DNA of 64,000 nucleotides, taken from NCBI RefSeq assembly GCF_036924535.1, contig NZ_JAZHRT010000001.1, positions 8,308,001 through 8,372,000 of the forward strand. The letters run 5' to 3'. Positions 52,456 through 59,688 of the stretch are shown here, one piece after another (the stretch's first letter is position 1; each line of letters opens with the position of its first letter). A program made the position numbers and the translations under genes. This DNA is from Bradyrhizobium sp. AZCC 2262 (GTDB lineage Bacteria > Pseudomonadota > Alphaproteobacteria > Rhizobiales > Xanthobacteraceae). The notes under the pieces were generated by a model that saw only the letters and a program-made list of their open reading frames with translations, did not search any database and had not been told where the DNA came from.

Positions 52456-52616
52456 GACGACGCAGCCTCCGCGTTCGCTCGCCGCATCCAGCGAATGAAG
52501 TTCTCCTGGCCTCGATAGAGGCAAAGCCGTCCGCAGTAGTATTCACGCGCAGGATTCAGCGAAATAATTTTGGGATCTTCACTGTCGCACTGGGAACACC
52601 GTGGTTCTGTACGCAT
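52452..52616 (-). CDS. Small zinc-ribbon protein, first of an overlapping pair
   Basis: 54 residues from ATG 52616, with AAGGAGG just upstream. The product has RCSQCD near the start and YYCGRLCLYRG in the middle, so two CxxC/CxxxC pairs likely hold one zinc; QENFIRWMRRANAEA follows. The stop overlaps the next gene (ATGA), so the two are coupled and probably work together. It is too short to be found by size-limited gene calling. Confidence 0.6.
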   Translation of the reverse strand: MRTEPRCSQCDSEDPKIISLNPAREYYCGRLCLYRGQENFIRWMRRANAEAASS

Positions 52617-52812
52617 GGCGACCTCCTTCTGAGGGATTGCCGGTACCGATCAAATTGTGTGCTGCATTTTCTCGGCCCTCGCTAACTCGAGGGGCGCGAC
52701 GATGCCCGGAGTCTTGCGCCCGTCCCCGGCCGCTATCAACCTGTCTAGATGGTTGGCGGGATCATCCTTACGTATGGCCGGTCCGCAACACATGGGGGCC
52801 GACCCATTGGGG

Positions 52813-53202
52813 TCATTTGCCCGTTGCCACGCCCTTTCCCTTCAGGGCGGCATCGAGGCACGCGATCAAGGCTTCGCCGTCGAAGGGCTTGGTCAGGTAG
52901 CAGGTCGCCCCGGCCTTCAGCGCTCGCGCGCGATCGCTCTCGACCGAGAAGGCGGTGACGAAAATGAACGGCAGGCGGTGTCCCCGGGCAAGCAAGTGGG
53001 CCTGCAACTCGAGCCCGCTCATGGTCGGCATTCTGACATCCGCGATCACGCACGATGTGTCACCCAGATGGGACGATCGCAAAAACTCCTCGGCCGACGC
53101 GAATGTATGGACGGTGTAGCCAAACGATCTCACGAGGTTGTGGGTCGCGGCGCGAACGGAACCATCATCGTCGATGACTGAAATTACCGGTGGGTTGGAC
53201 AC
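52813..53202 (-). CDS. Stand-alone response-regulator receiver
   Basis: 129 residues from GTG 53202 (SD AGGAAGGA). Receiver residues: VISVIDDDGSVRAAT pocket, Asp in VIADVRMPTMSG, Thr/Ala in FVTAFS and Lys in YLTKPFDG. No output domain follows, so it acts by binding a partner or as a phosphate sink. It lies 91 bases after the FixJ-type regulator on the same strand and probably belongs to that system. Confidence 0.9.
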   Translation of the reverse strand: MSNPPVISVIDDDGSVRAATHNLVRSFGYTVHTFASAEEFLRSSHLGDTSCVIADVRMPTMSGLELQAHLLARGHRLPFIFVTAFSVESDRARALKAGATCYLTKPFDGEALIACLDAALKGKGVATGK

Positions 53203-53293
53203 AGCGGTCCTTCCTGGAGACGACCACAGGGTGTCCCTTGCTGCACAGCCGCGGCTGCAGAGTGCGTCCGAAATCAGAGTCGGAGAATCATAC

Positions 53294-53965
53294 TTAGGTT
53301 TGCGGCCCGCCGGACGCGGGCCCGATCCCGAGCATCTCGGCCATCCTCACCAGATCGGGCAGCGATTTCGCGGCCATTTTTCGCATGATGTGCCCGCGGT
53401 GTATCTTCACGGTGATCTCGGCAATGCCGATTTCGGCGGCAATCTGCTTGTTCATGCGCCCGGCGGTGACCAGAGCCATCACCTCCCGTTCCCGCGGGGT
53501 CAGGGTCGCGAACCGCGCATGGAGGCCCGAGAGGACCCTGGCTTCATCGCGGCTGATCCGGTCGCGTTCGATTGCCGTGGTGACGGCATCCAGCATGTCC
53601 TGGTCGCGGAATGGCTTGGTCAGGAAGTCGACGGCGCCGGCCTTCATCGCCCTGACCGTCATCGGGATATCGCCGTGGCCCGTCATGAAGATGATCGGAA
53701 TGCGAATATCGGCCTTCGCCAGTTCGGCCTGAAAGTCGAGGCCGCTCAGGCGCGGCAGCCTGATGTCGAGGATCAGGCAGCTGGCAACGTTCGGAAGCGT
53801 GCTCTGCAGAAATTCGTGGGCCGAACCGAACACTTCGACCCGCAAGCCCACCGACCGGAAAAGATTGCTCAGTGCTTCACGCATCGATGCGTCGTCGTCG
53901 ACAACGAAGACGACCGGTTCCTCGGCGCTTGTGAGGGTGTCACGTGATGCTGGGCGGCCGGTCAC
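53294..53965 (-). CDS. FixJ-type two-component response regulator
   Basis: 223 residues from GTG 53965, overlapping the kinase stop (GTGA). Receiver: FVVDDDASMREALSNL, phospho-Asp in LILDIRLPRLSG, Thr in FMTGHGD, Lys in FLTKPFRDQ. The C-terminal LuxR/FixJ helix-turn-helix is LTPREREVMALVTAGRMNKQ with IAEITVKIHRGHIMRKM. It should be phosphorylated by the adjacent PAS kinase and activate unknown targets. The longer frame to 54073 is not needed. Confidence 0.93.
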   Translation of the reverse strand: MTGRPASRDTLTSAEEPVVFVVDDDASMREALSNLFRSVGLRVEVFGSAHEFLQSTLPNVASCLILDIRLPRLSGLDFQAELAKADIRIPIIFMTGHGDIPMTVRAMKAGAVDFLTKPFRDQDMLDAVTTAIERDRISRDEARVLSGLHARFATLTPREREVMALVTAGRMNKQIAAEIGIAEITVKIHRGHIMRKMAAKSLPDLVRMAEMLGIGPASGGPQT

Positions 53966-55725
53966 GTGCTGTCCTCCCGATGCAATGGCAAGGTGAACTG
54001 AAACGTCGCACCGGGGCCGGCATTGCCGGAGGCCGACAGCCGTCCGCCGTGGGCGTTGACGATCGAGCGGCAAATCGACAGGCCCATGCCCATGCCGCTG
54101 GATTTGGTGGTGAAGAAGGCGTCGAACAGCCGATCGGCATTCTCGGCGGCGACGCCGACACCGCAGTCGCTCACCGTGACCAGAACCTGGCTTGCCTCGT
54201 CCTGTCGCGTCCGGATCACCAGTTCGCGCGGCCGGTCCTTGACCGGCTGCATCGCTTCAATCGCGTTGATGACGAGGTTGAGGATGACCTGCTGCAGCTG
54301 GATCCGGTCGGCGAGGACCAGGGGGAGGGTGGGGGCCAGCTCCAGCCGCAGCGCCACCCGGTGGCTGGACAGCTCATGCTGCGCGAGGCCGATGACCTCG
54401 TTGACGACCTCGTTGATGTCAAGCGGCGCTTTCTGATCGGCCGTCTTGTTGGCGAGCGCACGGACGCGCTGGATCACTTCACCCGCCCGATTGCCGTCCT
54501 TGACGATCGATTGCGCGACGCTGCGCGCTTCTTTCAGGTTGGCAGGCTCGCGGTCGAGCCAGCGCAGGCATGCGGCGGCGTTGGTGACGACGGCGGCGAG
54601 CGGCTGGTTCACTTCATGGGCGATCGACGCGGCGAGCTCGCCCAGCGCAGTCACGCGGGTGACGTGCGCGAGGTTCGCCTGCGCCTCATGCAGTTCCGCT
54701 TCGGCGCGCCTGCGCGAGGTGACGTCGGTCACCGCCCCGACAAATTCGATCTCGCCCGACGCATCCGTTACCGCATGCGCGGTGGCATGGACGTGTTTGA
54801 CCGAGCCGTCGGGCATCAGCAATCGATATCCGTGCGCGAAGTCCTTTCCGTCGCGGGACGCGCGGTCGATGGTCTGTTCCACGCGCGCACGATCGTCTGG
54901 ATGAACGCGCTGAAAGACTGTGGCGTGCCTGATGGAGGGGGCCTTGTCGTAACCAAACATTCTGAATGTTTCTTCCGACCAGATGAGTTCGCCGCTGGCG
55001 ACGCGCCAGCCGAAGCTGCCGGTGCGGCTCAATCGCTGAGCTTCGGCCAGATACATTTCACTCTGTCGCAGGGCATTTTCAGCCTGCTTGCGCTCGGTGA
55101 CGTCCTCGCATGCGATCAGCACGATCAATTGATTGTCGACCCGCCGCACGGCCTTGGCGTTTTCGCGAACCCAAAGCGACGAACCGTCCTTGCGAACCTT
55201 GCAGATCTCCCAACTGTGGGTTTGGCCGATGTTTTCCAGGCATATGGCAACGTTGCTCTGGGCCGCATGTTGCTCTTCGGCAGGAAAGACTTTCAGCACG
55301 GATTGCCCGAGCAATTCGCTGACGGAGTAGCCGAGTTGCGCGGCACCGAATGTGTTGACGGACAGCACGGTGCCGGCGGCGTCGACCATGAAATACATCA
55401 CCGGGTTGTGTTCGAATACCTCCTTCCATTGCGCTTCGCTGTGACGCTGCGCCTCTATCGCGTGTTGTTCGGCTCGTGCCCGCCCGTGCAGCACGGCTTC
55501 CATCTGCCTGCGGGTCGTGCCCACCCGGCGCATCATGATCAGGGAGGCTAGAAGCGAGGCGATGAGCAATACGACGGCAGTCAAGTGAGCGGGGGCCGCC
55601 GGCGCGGGACCGAGAACAAGCCAGATGAAAGCTGCCGCGGCCAATGCCAGCACCATGCTGCCCAGCAGCCATTGCTCGGCCGAGCGCCAGGATTTCATGG
55701 TCTGGTTACGCATCATCGGCAGCAT
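53962..55725 (-). CDS. PAS-domain sensor histidine kinase, membrane-anchored
   Basis: 587 residues: two membrane helices near the start (about 18-65), PAS 1 (about 95-215, VFEHNPVMYFMVDAAGTVLS), PAS 2 with PAC (about 230-345, RTGSFGWRVASGELIWSEET), H-box SIAHEVNQPLAAVV, N-box NLVINAIEAMQP, and MGMGLSICRSIVNAHGG. The heme-binding His of FixL PAS domains is not seen, so it is not an oxygen FixL. It is translationally coupled to the FixJ-type regulator. Alternative starts lie 4 and 9 residues in. Confidence 0.92.
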   Translation of the reverse strand: MLPMMRNQTMKSWRSAEQWLLGSMVLALAAAAFIWLVLGPAPAAPAHLTAVVLLIASLLASLIMMRRVGTTRRQMEAVLHGRARAEQHAIEAQRHSEAQWKEVFEHNPVMYFMVDAAGTVLSVNTFGAAQLGYSVSELLGQSVLKVFPAEEQHAAQSNVAICLENIGQTHSWEICKVRKDGSSLWVRENAKAVRRVDNQLIVLIACEDVTERKQAENALRQSEMYLAEAQRLSRTGSFGWRVASGELIWSEETFRMFGYDKAPSIRHATVFQRVHPDDRARVEQTIDRASRDGKDFAHGYRLLMPDGSVKHVHATAHAVTDASGEIEFVGAVTDVTSRRRAEAELHEAQANLAHVTRVTALGELAASIAHEVNQPLAAVVTNAAACLRWLDREPANLKEARSVAQSIVKDGNRAGEVIQRVRALANKTADQKAPLDINEVVNEVIGLAQHELSSHRVALRLELAPTLPLVLADRIQLQQVILNLVINAIEAMQPVKDRPRELVIRTRQDEASQVLVTVSDCGVGVAAENADRLFDAFFTTKSSGMGMGLSICRSIVNAHGGRLSASGNAGPGATFQFTLPLHREDST

Positions 55726-56582
55726 CGCTCGGCCACTCCAGGCCCCGCTGCGTCGCTAGGTGATCTCTGTCATCAGCGGCGACAACGTCGCCCTCCCAAC
55801 AGGCCGCATACTAGCAGCTTTTGGACGCCCGAGGATATTCCGGTGATGCGTCCGGGAGTGCGACATGCCGATCACCTGCCGCGATCCCAAACCTAGGTAT
55901 GATCGTGCCAGCCGAACGTAATGCGTGGATCAACCTTCGTTCAATAGTCCGTCTGGTTTCAATGATGAACTCTGTTGGGTAACCCGATGGCGCTAAAGCT
56001 TTCCGGAATTGCCCGCGGGAAAGGTTTTTGCGCAACCTTCAACCGGACGTCTCGTCGGACGCAAACATCTCGTTGCAGTTGTCAAGCCCGTAACCCAGCG
56101 CTCGTCGCCCGCAAATTTGGGGATTGATATGCCGAAAGACCGCCTGCACTTGATCCTTTGCTCTGATGACATCGGATCCGAAGCCAAGCGCCGGAGATCC
56201 GACCGCAGCTTCCAACCTTCCGTGATCGATGGCGGCAAGCGAGCAATCGCTGTGCCGGCAGGGGACCCATGGCAAGCTCTGCTCGAACTATTCGATCTCG
56301 GCCTTCTGGTTTCGCGGGCAAATTATCTTGCCTTCGTGGTGGCGGGTCTGGCGGCTCTCGAGCATCACGGTTGGGCTGATCTTCAAACAGAGCAATCAGA
56401 CTCGCGATAGCGCGTTTGCTGTGGTCGTTTGGATCGGCGCCGACGGTTCGCCGGTCAAATATGGCGGCGAGGTCGCGCGAAAACGCCGGCTGCTGTCGCA
56501 TGAGGGCGTGAGTCTCCGCCCGCCGGCCCCGCGAGGCGCGGCCATTCCCCGGTGAATAGAAGTTGCGGATTCCGCCCACGTG
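55726..56582. other. Long stretch without an intact gene
   Basis: About 860 bases between the PAS kinase and the BlaI-type repressor. Several medium frames on both strands look like non-coding translation (odd composition, no domain). The exception is a C-terminal Ogt remnant at 56430-56510. I take the whole stretch as decayed DNA plus promoters for both flanking genes. Confidence 0.5.
56430..56510 (+). pseudogene. Remnant of an Ogt-like DNA methyltransferase, active-site loop missing
   Basis: The frame reads VVVWIGADGSPVKYGGEVAR and then KRRLLSHEG, matching the Ogt end VVVPCHRLIGANGSLVKYGG and ERKRWLLQHEG of the intact gene at 51539-52108. Relative to that gene, the four residues PCHR are gone and Leu is Trp, so the acceptor Cys is deleted. 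No matching N-terminal domain is seen upstream. It cannot be an active repair enzyme. Confidence 0.65.
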
Positions 56583-56599
56583 TGCGACGTTCTGTAGCA
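56583..56599. promoter_or_regulatory. Operator-like palindrome before the BlaI-type gene
   Basis: TGCGAC-GTTCT-GTAGCA, an inverted repeat with one mismatch, 28 bases between its end and ATG 56628. The same pattern (TGyTAC-N5-GTArCA) recurs at 61727 and 61814. Position fits autorepression by BlaI. Confidence 0.6.
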
Positions 56600-56627
56600 T
56601 TGAGGCCCGAGATCGCAAGGTAGCACC

Positions 56628-57050
56628 ATGGATGACAGCCTGCCCGAACTGGGCGACCTCGAACGCGAGGTCATGCAACTGGTTTGGGCCAATGGTCCTG
56701 TCACGGCCGAGGCCGTCCGCGAGCGGCTTTCACGCCCGTTGAAAGAATCCACCGTCCGCACCGTGCTGCGACGACTGGAAGACAAGGGCTACACCACGCA
56801 CACCGTGGATGGGCGAACCTATGTCTATCAGGCCGCCGAGCCGCGCGCGCGGGTCGCGGCGAAAGCCGTCCAGCGCATCGTCGACTGGTTCTGCAACGGC
56901 TCCGTCGAAGAGGTCCTGGTCGGCATGGTGGACACGGCGATGCTCGACCAGCGCCAGCTGCGCACGCTGGCCGATCAGGTTGCGAAGGCCAAGACAAAAA
57001 CTGAGATCAAGACCGAGACCAAGACAGAGGCGAAGGGAAGGAGGAGATAA
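56628..57050 (+). CDS. BlaI/MecI/CopY-family repressor
   Basis: 140 residues. Winged helix LPELGDLEREVMQLVWANGP, VRERLSRPLKESTVRTVLRR, LEDKGYTTHTVDGRTYVYQ and dimerisation helix AAKAVQRIVDWFCNGSVEEVL. In staphylococci this repressor is cleaved after the BlaR1 protease is activated by beta-lactam. The tail is a Lys/Glu/Thr repeat (KTEIKTETKTEAKGRRR), likely disordered. The stop overlaps the M56 gene start (TAATG). Operator-like palindromes stand before it and before two other genes, so it may run a small regulon. Confidence 0.93.
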   Translation: MDDSLPELGDLEREVMQLVWANGPVTAEAVRERLSRPLKESTVRTVLRRLEDKGYTTHTVDGRTYVYQAAEPRARVAAKAVQRIVDWFCNGSVEEVLVGMVDTAMLDQRQLRTLADQVAKAKTKTEIKTETKTEAKGRRR

Positions 57051-59587
57051 TGCTGGCGATTCTGGCGGAGTCGGCGCTGCGCTCCCTGTTGCTCGGAGGC
57101 GTCGTGTGGATCGGCTTGAATCTCTTTCGGGTGCGAAATCCGCACATGCACATGACCTCCTGGGCCATGGTGCTGCTGGCGTCGCTGTCGATGCCGCTGT
57201 TGATGCATTGGACCACGGTGACCGTCCCTGTGGATGCCTTGCCGGTGCCGGCAGCCGAACATCTGTGGTCTGCTGGTCCATCGAGTGGTCCGTCAGCGGA
57301 GCCGCTGCGCGACATGCTTCCGGCCGAGCAGGGCATGACCGCCGCCGCTCGCCCAGCGCCCGTGCAGGCGCTGAATTGGCTGGCGCTGGCCACCCTCGTT
57401 TATGCGCTCGTTGCCGGCCTTTTGTTGTCGAGGCTGGCGGTCGGCCTTTATCTGACCTGGCGGCTGACCCGTGCCGCCAAGCCGATGCGCGCGCCCTGGA
57501 CCGCCGACTGGAGCGTGCGCGTGAGCAGCGTGATCGCCGGGCCCGTCACCTTCGGCTCGACCATTCTGCTTCCGCCGCAATGCTTCGATTGGGATGTGCG
57601 CAAGCGCCAAGCCGTGCTCGCCCATGAGGGGGCTCACGTCGCCAACCGTGATTTCTATCTGCTGCTGCTCGCCGCGCTCAATCGTTCGGTGTTCTGGTTC
57701 AGCCCGTTCGCGTGGTGGCACCACACCAGGCTGGCCGAACTGGCCGAAATCATCAGTGATGCAAGAGCGCTCGAAGTGGTCGAGGACAGGCTGTCCTACG
57801 CCGAGATCCTGCTCGACCTCGTGCAGCACGTTCGGCGGGCGCCGGCGGGAATCGAAATGGCGAGGGCCTGCACGGTGCGCAGCCGGGTAGAGCGCATTCT
57901 CGCTGCAACCGCGGCCCCCGCGAAGCTGGGCTGGGGAAAACGCATCGGGACCGCGGCCGTCATCCTGCCGGTCGTCATCGTTTCTGCCGGTTCGATCGCC
58001 TATCGCACCGCGCCGATATCTCCGCCGTCGCAAGAGCATTCGGCAGCACCTGCGACGGCCGTGCACAAGCCACAGTCGGTCTCCTTCTATTCATTGGGCC
58101 GCGCGTCGATCTTTACCGTCTCCCGGGAGGGCGACGAGTTGTTCGGCCAGGTCAGCGGACAGCGAAAGCTCCGCCTGGCTGCGGCGGGCGATGGCACCTA
58201 TTCCTATCCGGCGCCGGCCGGCCCGATTCTCGTGGCGGTCGGCGGTGAGCGTCGACAGGCTGGTCCGGTGCTGAGCCAGAATGGCCATGACATCAGCGCC
58301 ATCAGGGTCGCCGAATTGTCGCCGCAGAACGTCGAGGCCGATGCGGGCCCGCTGGATTCATATTGCGGCTCCTACCATCTGGGGCTTGGCCGCGTGCTCA
58401 CCATTACTCGCGAGGGTGAACGGCTCTCTGCGCAGGAGACCGGTCGGCCGAAATTCGAGATCGTGGCGCGCGGCATCGATGCCTTTGCCAGCAGCCACGA
58501 TGATCTGGTTGTTTTCCTGCGTGATGGTCAGGCCAAGGTGACCCAGGTTCTGCTGCACGAGCCGGTGTACGGTGCCCGATTGGCGCCGCGGGTCGCCGCG
58601 GCCAGGGCAAAGGTGATCGAGGAAGACTTTTCGCGTCGGATCGCCGCAGCGCCGGATCGATTCAGGGATCAAACCCCGCTGCCGGGCAGCAAGGAGGCAA
58701 TCCTGCGTGGGATCGATGATATGCAGCGCGGAGCGCCCAATTACGAGCGCATGAGCGCGTCGTTGACGACCAAGATCCGTCGCCAGGCGTCCGAGCTGCA
58801 GGCCATGTTCAAGGCGTTCGGCGCGGTGGAATCGATCTTCTTCCGCGGCGTCGGCCCGGGTGGCTACGACATCTATGGCGTGAAGTTCGCCAATGGCGTC
58901 GCTGAATTCCGCATCCTGCTGTCGGAGGATGGCAAGGCCGACGATGTCATCTTCCGGCCGGATGGCAACAACAAGCCTGGTGGCGTCCTCGCCTGTTCGG
59001 AGGAAGCGGGCCTCAGAGCCACGGCCGAAACCGCGCCGATCAAGGTGCTGATCTACAATGGCAGCGGGAGCGATCTTCAGCTCTTCAAGCTGGACGCGGA
59101 GGGCAAACGTGCGGCCTCCGGTACGATCGGCGAGGAAATGACGTTTCCGGTCACGACCTATGTCGACAGTCCATGGGTGATCGCCGATGCAGCGGGGAGG
59201 TGTCTGGAGATCGTGCTGCCGGGACAGCAAACGCGCTTTCACACGGTCGAGGCGAACGGCCGGCCGGGCGGCGCAGTGCTGCCACGCACCGTTCCGCTGA
59301 CCGGCAGTGAAGCGAAGCTGCGCGGATATATCGAGGCCGTTGGCCGCGGCGAGCCGGACTACGATCGCATGACGTCCGAAGTCGCGGCGCAGACGCGCCA
59401 GCAGCTTCCCTTCAACCAGGCCATTATCTCGAGGCTCGGTGCCTTGCGCGCGATGTCGTTCCGGGGCGTCTCAGGGCTCGGCAGCGACATCTATATCGTC
59501 CAGTTCGCCAATGGTTCGGCGGAGTGGCGGATCGGCCTGGTCAAGGACGGCACGATCGGACGAATTGCGCTGGGTCCGCAGTATTAG
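57050..59587 (+). CDS. BlaR1-like M56 metalloprotease with unusual sensor: DUF3471-like, paired repeat and VHL-beta-like domains
   Basis: 845 residues (SD AGGAG). Four membrane helices: about 11-27, 36-54, 110-135 and 300-318. Between TM3 and TM4 is the M56 protease with zinc motif HEGAH (192-196) and ARALEVVEDRLSYAEIL. Outside are two DUF3471-like beta domains (about 343-410 and 430-510; AFASSHDDLVVFLRDG) and then a duplicated domain: copy A 543-640 and copy B 748-845 share GSxAxLRGxIxxxxRGxPxYxRM and FRGVxGxGxDIYxVxFANG. Between them (662-735) lies a VHL-beta-like stretch: IYNGSGSDLQLFKLDAEGK, TYVDSPWVIADAAGR. The usual penicillin-binding sensor is missing, so the inducer is unknown. Confidence 0.9.
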   Translation: MLAILAESALRSLLLGGVVWIGLNLFRVRNPHMHMTSWAMVLLASLSMPLLMHWTTVTVPVDALPVPAAEHLWSAGPSSGPSAEPLRDMLPAEQGMTAAARPAPVQALNWLALATLVYALVAGLLLSRLAVGLYLTWRLTRAAKPMRAPWTADWSVRVSSVIAGPVTFGSTILLPPQCFDWDVRKRQAVLAHEGAHVANRDFYLLLLAALNRSVFWFSPFAWWHHTRLAELAEIISDARALEVVEDRLSYAEILLDLVQHVRRAPAGIEMARACTVRSRVERILAATAAPAKLGWGKRIGTAAVILPVVIVSAGSIAYRTAPISPPSQEHSAAPATAVHKPQSVSFYSLGRASIFTVSREGDELFGQVSGQRKLRLAAAGDGTYSYPAPAGPILVAVGGERRQAGPVLSQNGHDISAIRVAELSPQNVEADAGPLDSYCGSYHLGLGRVLTITREGERLSAQETGRPKFEIVARGIDAFASSHDDLVVFLRDGQAKVTQVLLHEPVYGARLAPRVAAARAKVIEEDFSRRIAAAPDRFRDQTPLPGSKEAILRGIDDMQRGAPNYERMSASLTTKIRRQASELQAMFKAFGAVESIFFRGVGPGGYDIYGVKFANGVAEFRILLSEDGKADDVIFRPDGNNKPGGVLACSEEAGLRATAETAPIKVLIYNGSGSDLQLFKLDAEGKRAASGTIGEEMTFPVTTYVDSPWVIADAAGRCLEIVLPGQQTRFHTVEANGRPGGAVLPRTVPLTGSEAKLRGYIEAVGRGEPDYDRMTSEVAAQTRQQLPFNQAIISRLGALRAMSFRGVSGLGSDIYIVQFANGSAEWRIGLVKDGTIGRIALGPQY

Positions 59588-59688
59588 TGCAGGGCGCGGA
59601 CTTCATTCGCGCGCAGCCAAATTCGAATGGATGCGACCTGATGAGGCGAGGTCGTTGGTGGACCTTCGCGCCTCCTCTTCGTGTCCCG

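Noticed and set aside
53962..55725. Oxygen-sensing FixL identity for the PAS kinase
   Set aside because: FixJ-type partner is present, but the heme-binding His region of FixL PAS is absent.
56009..56410. 133-codon frame in the decayed stretch
   Set aside because: No known motif, no ribosome site; composition resembles random translation.
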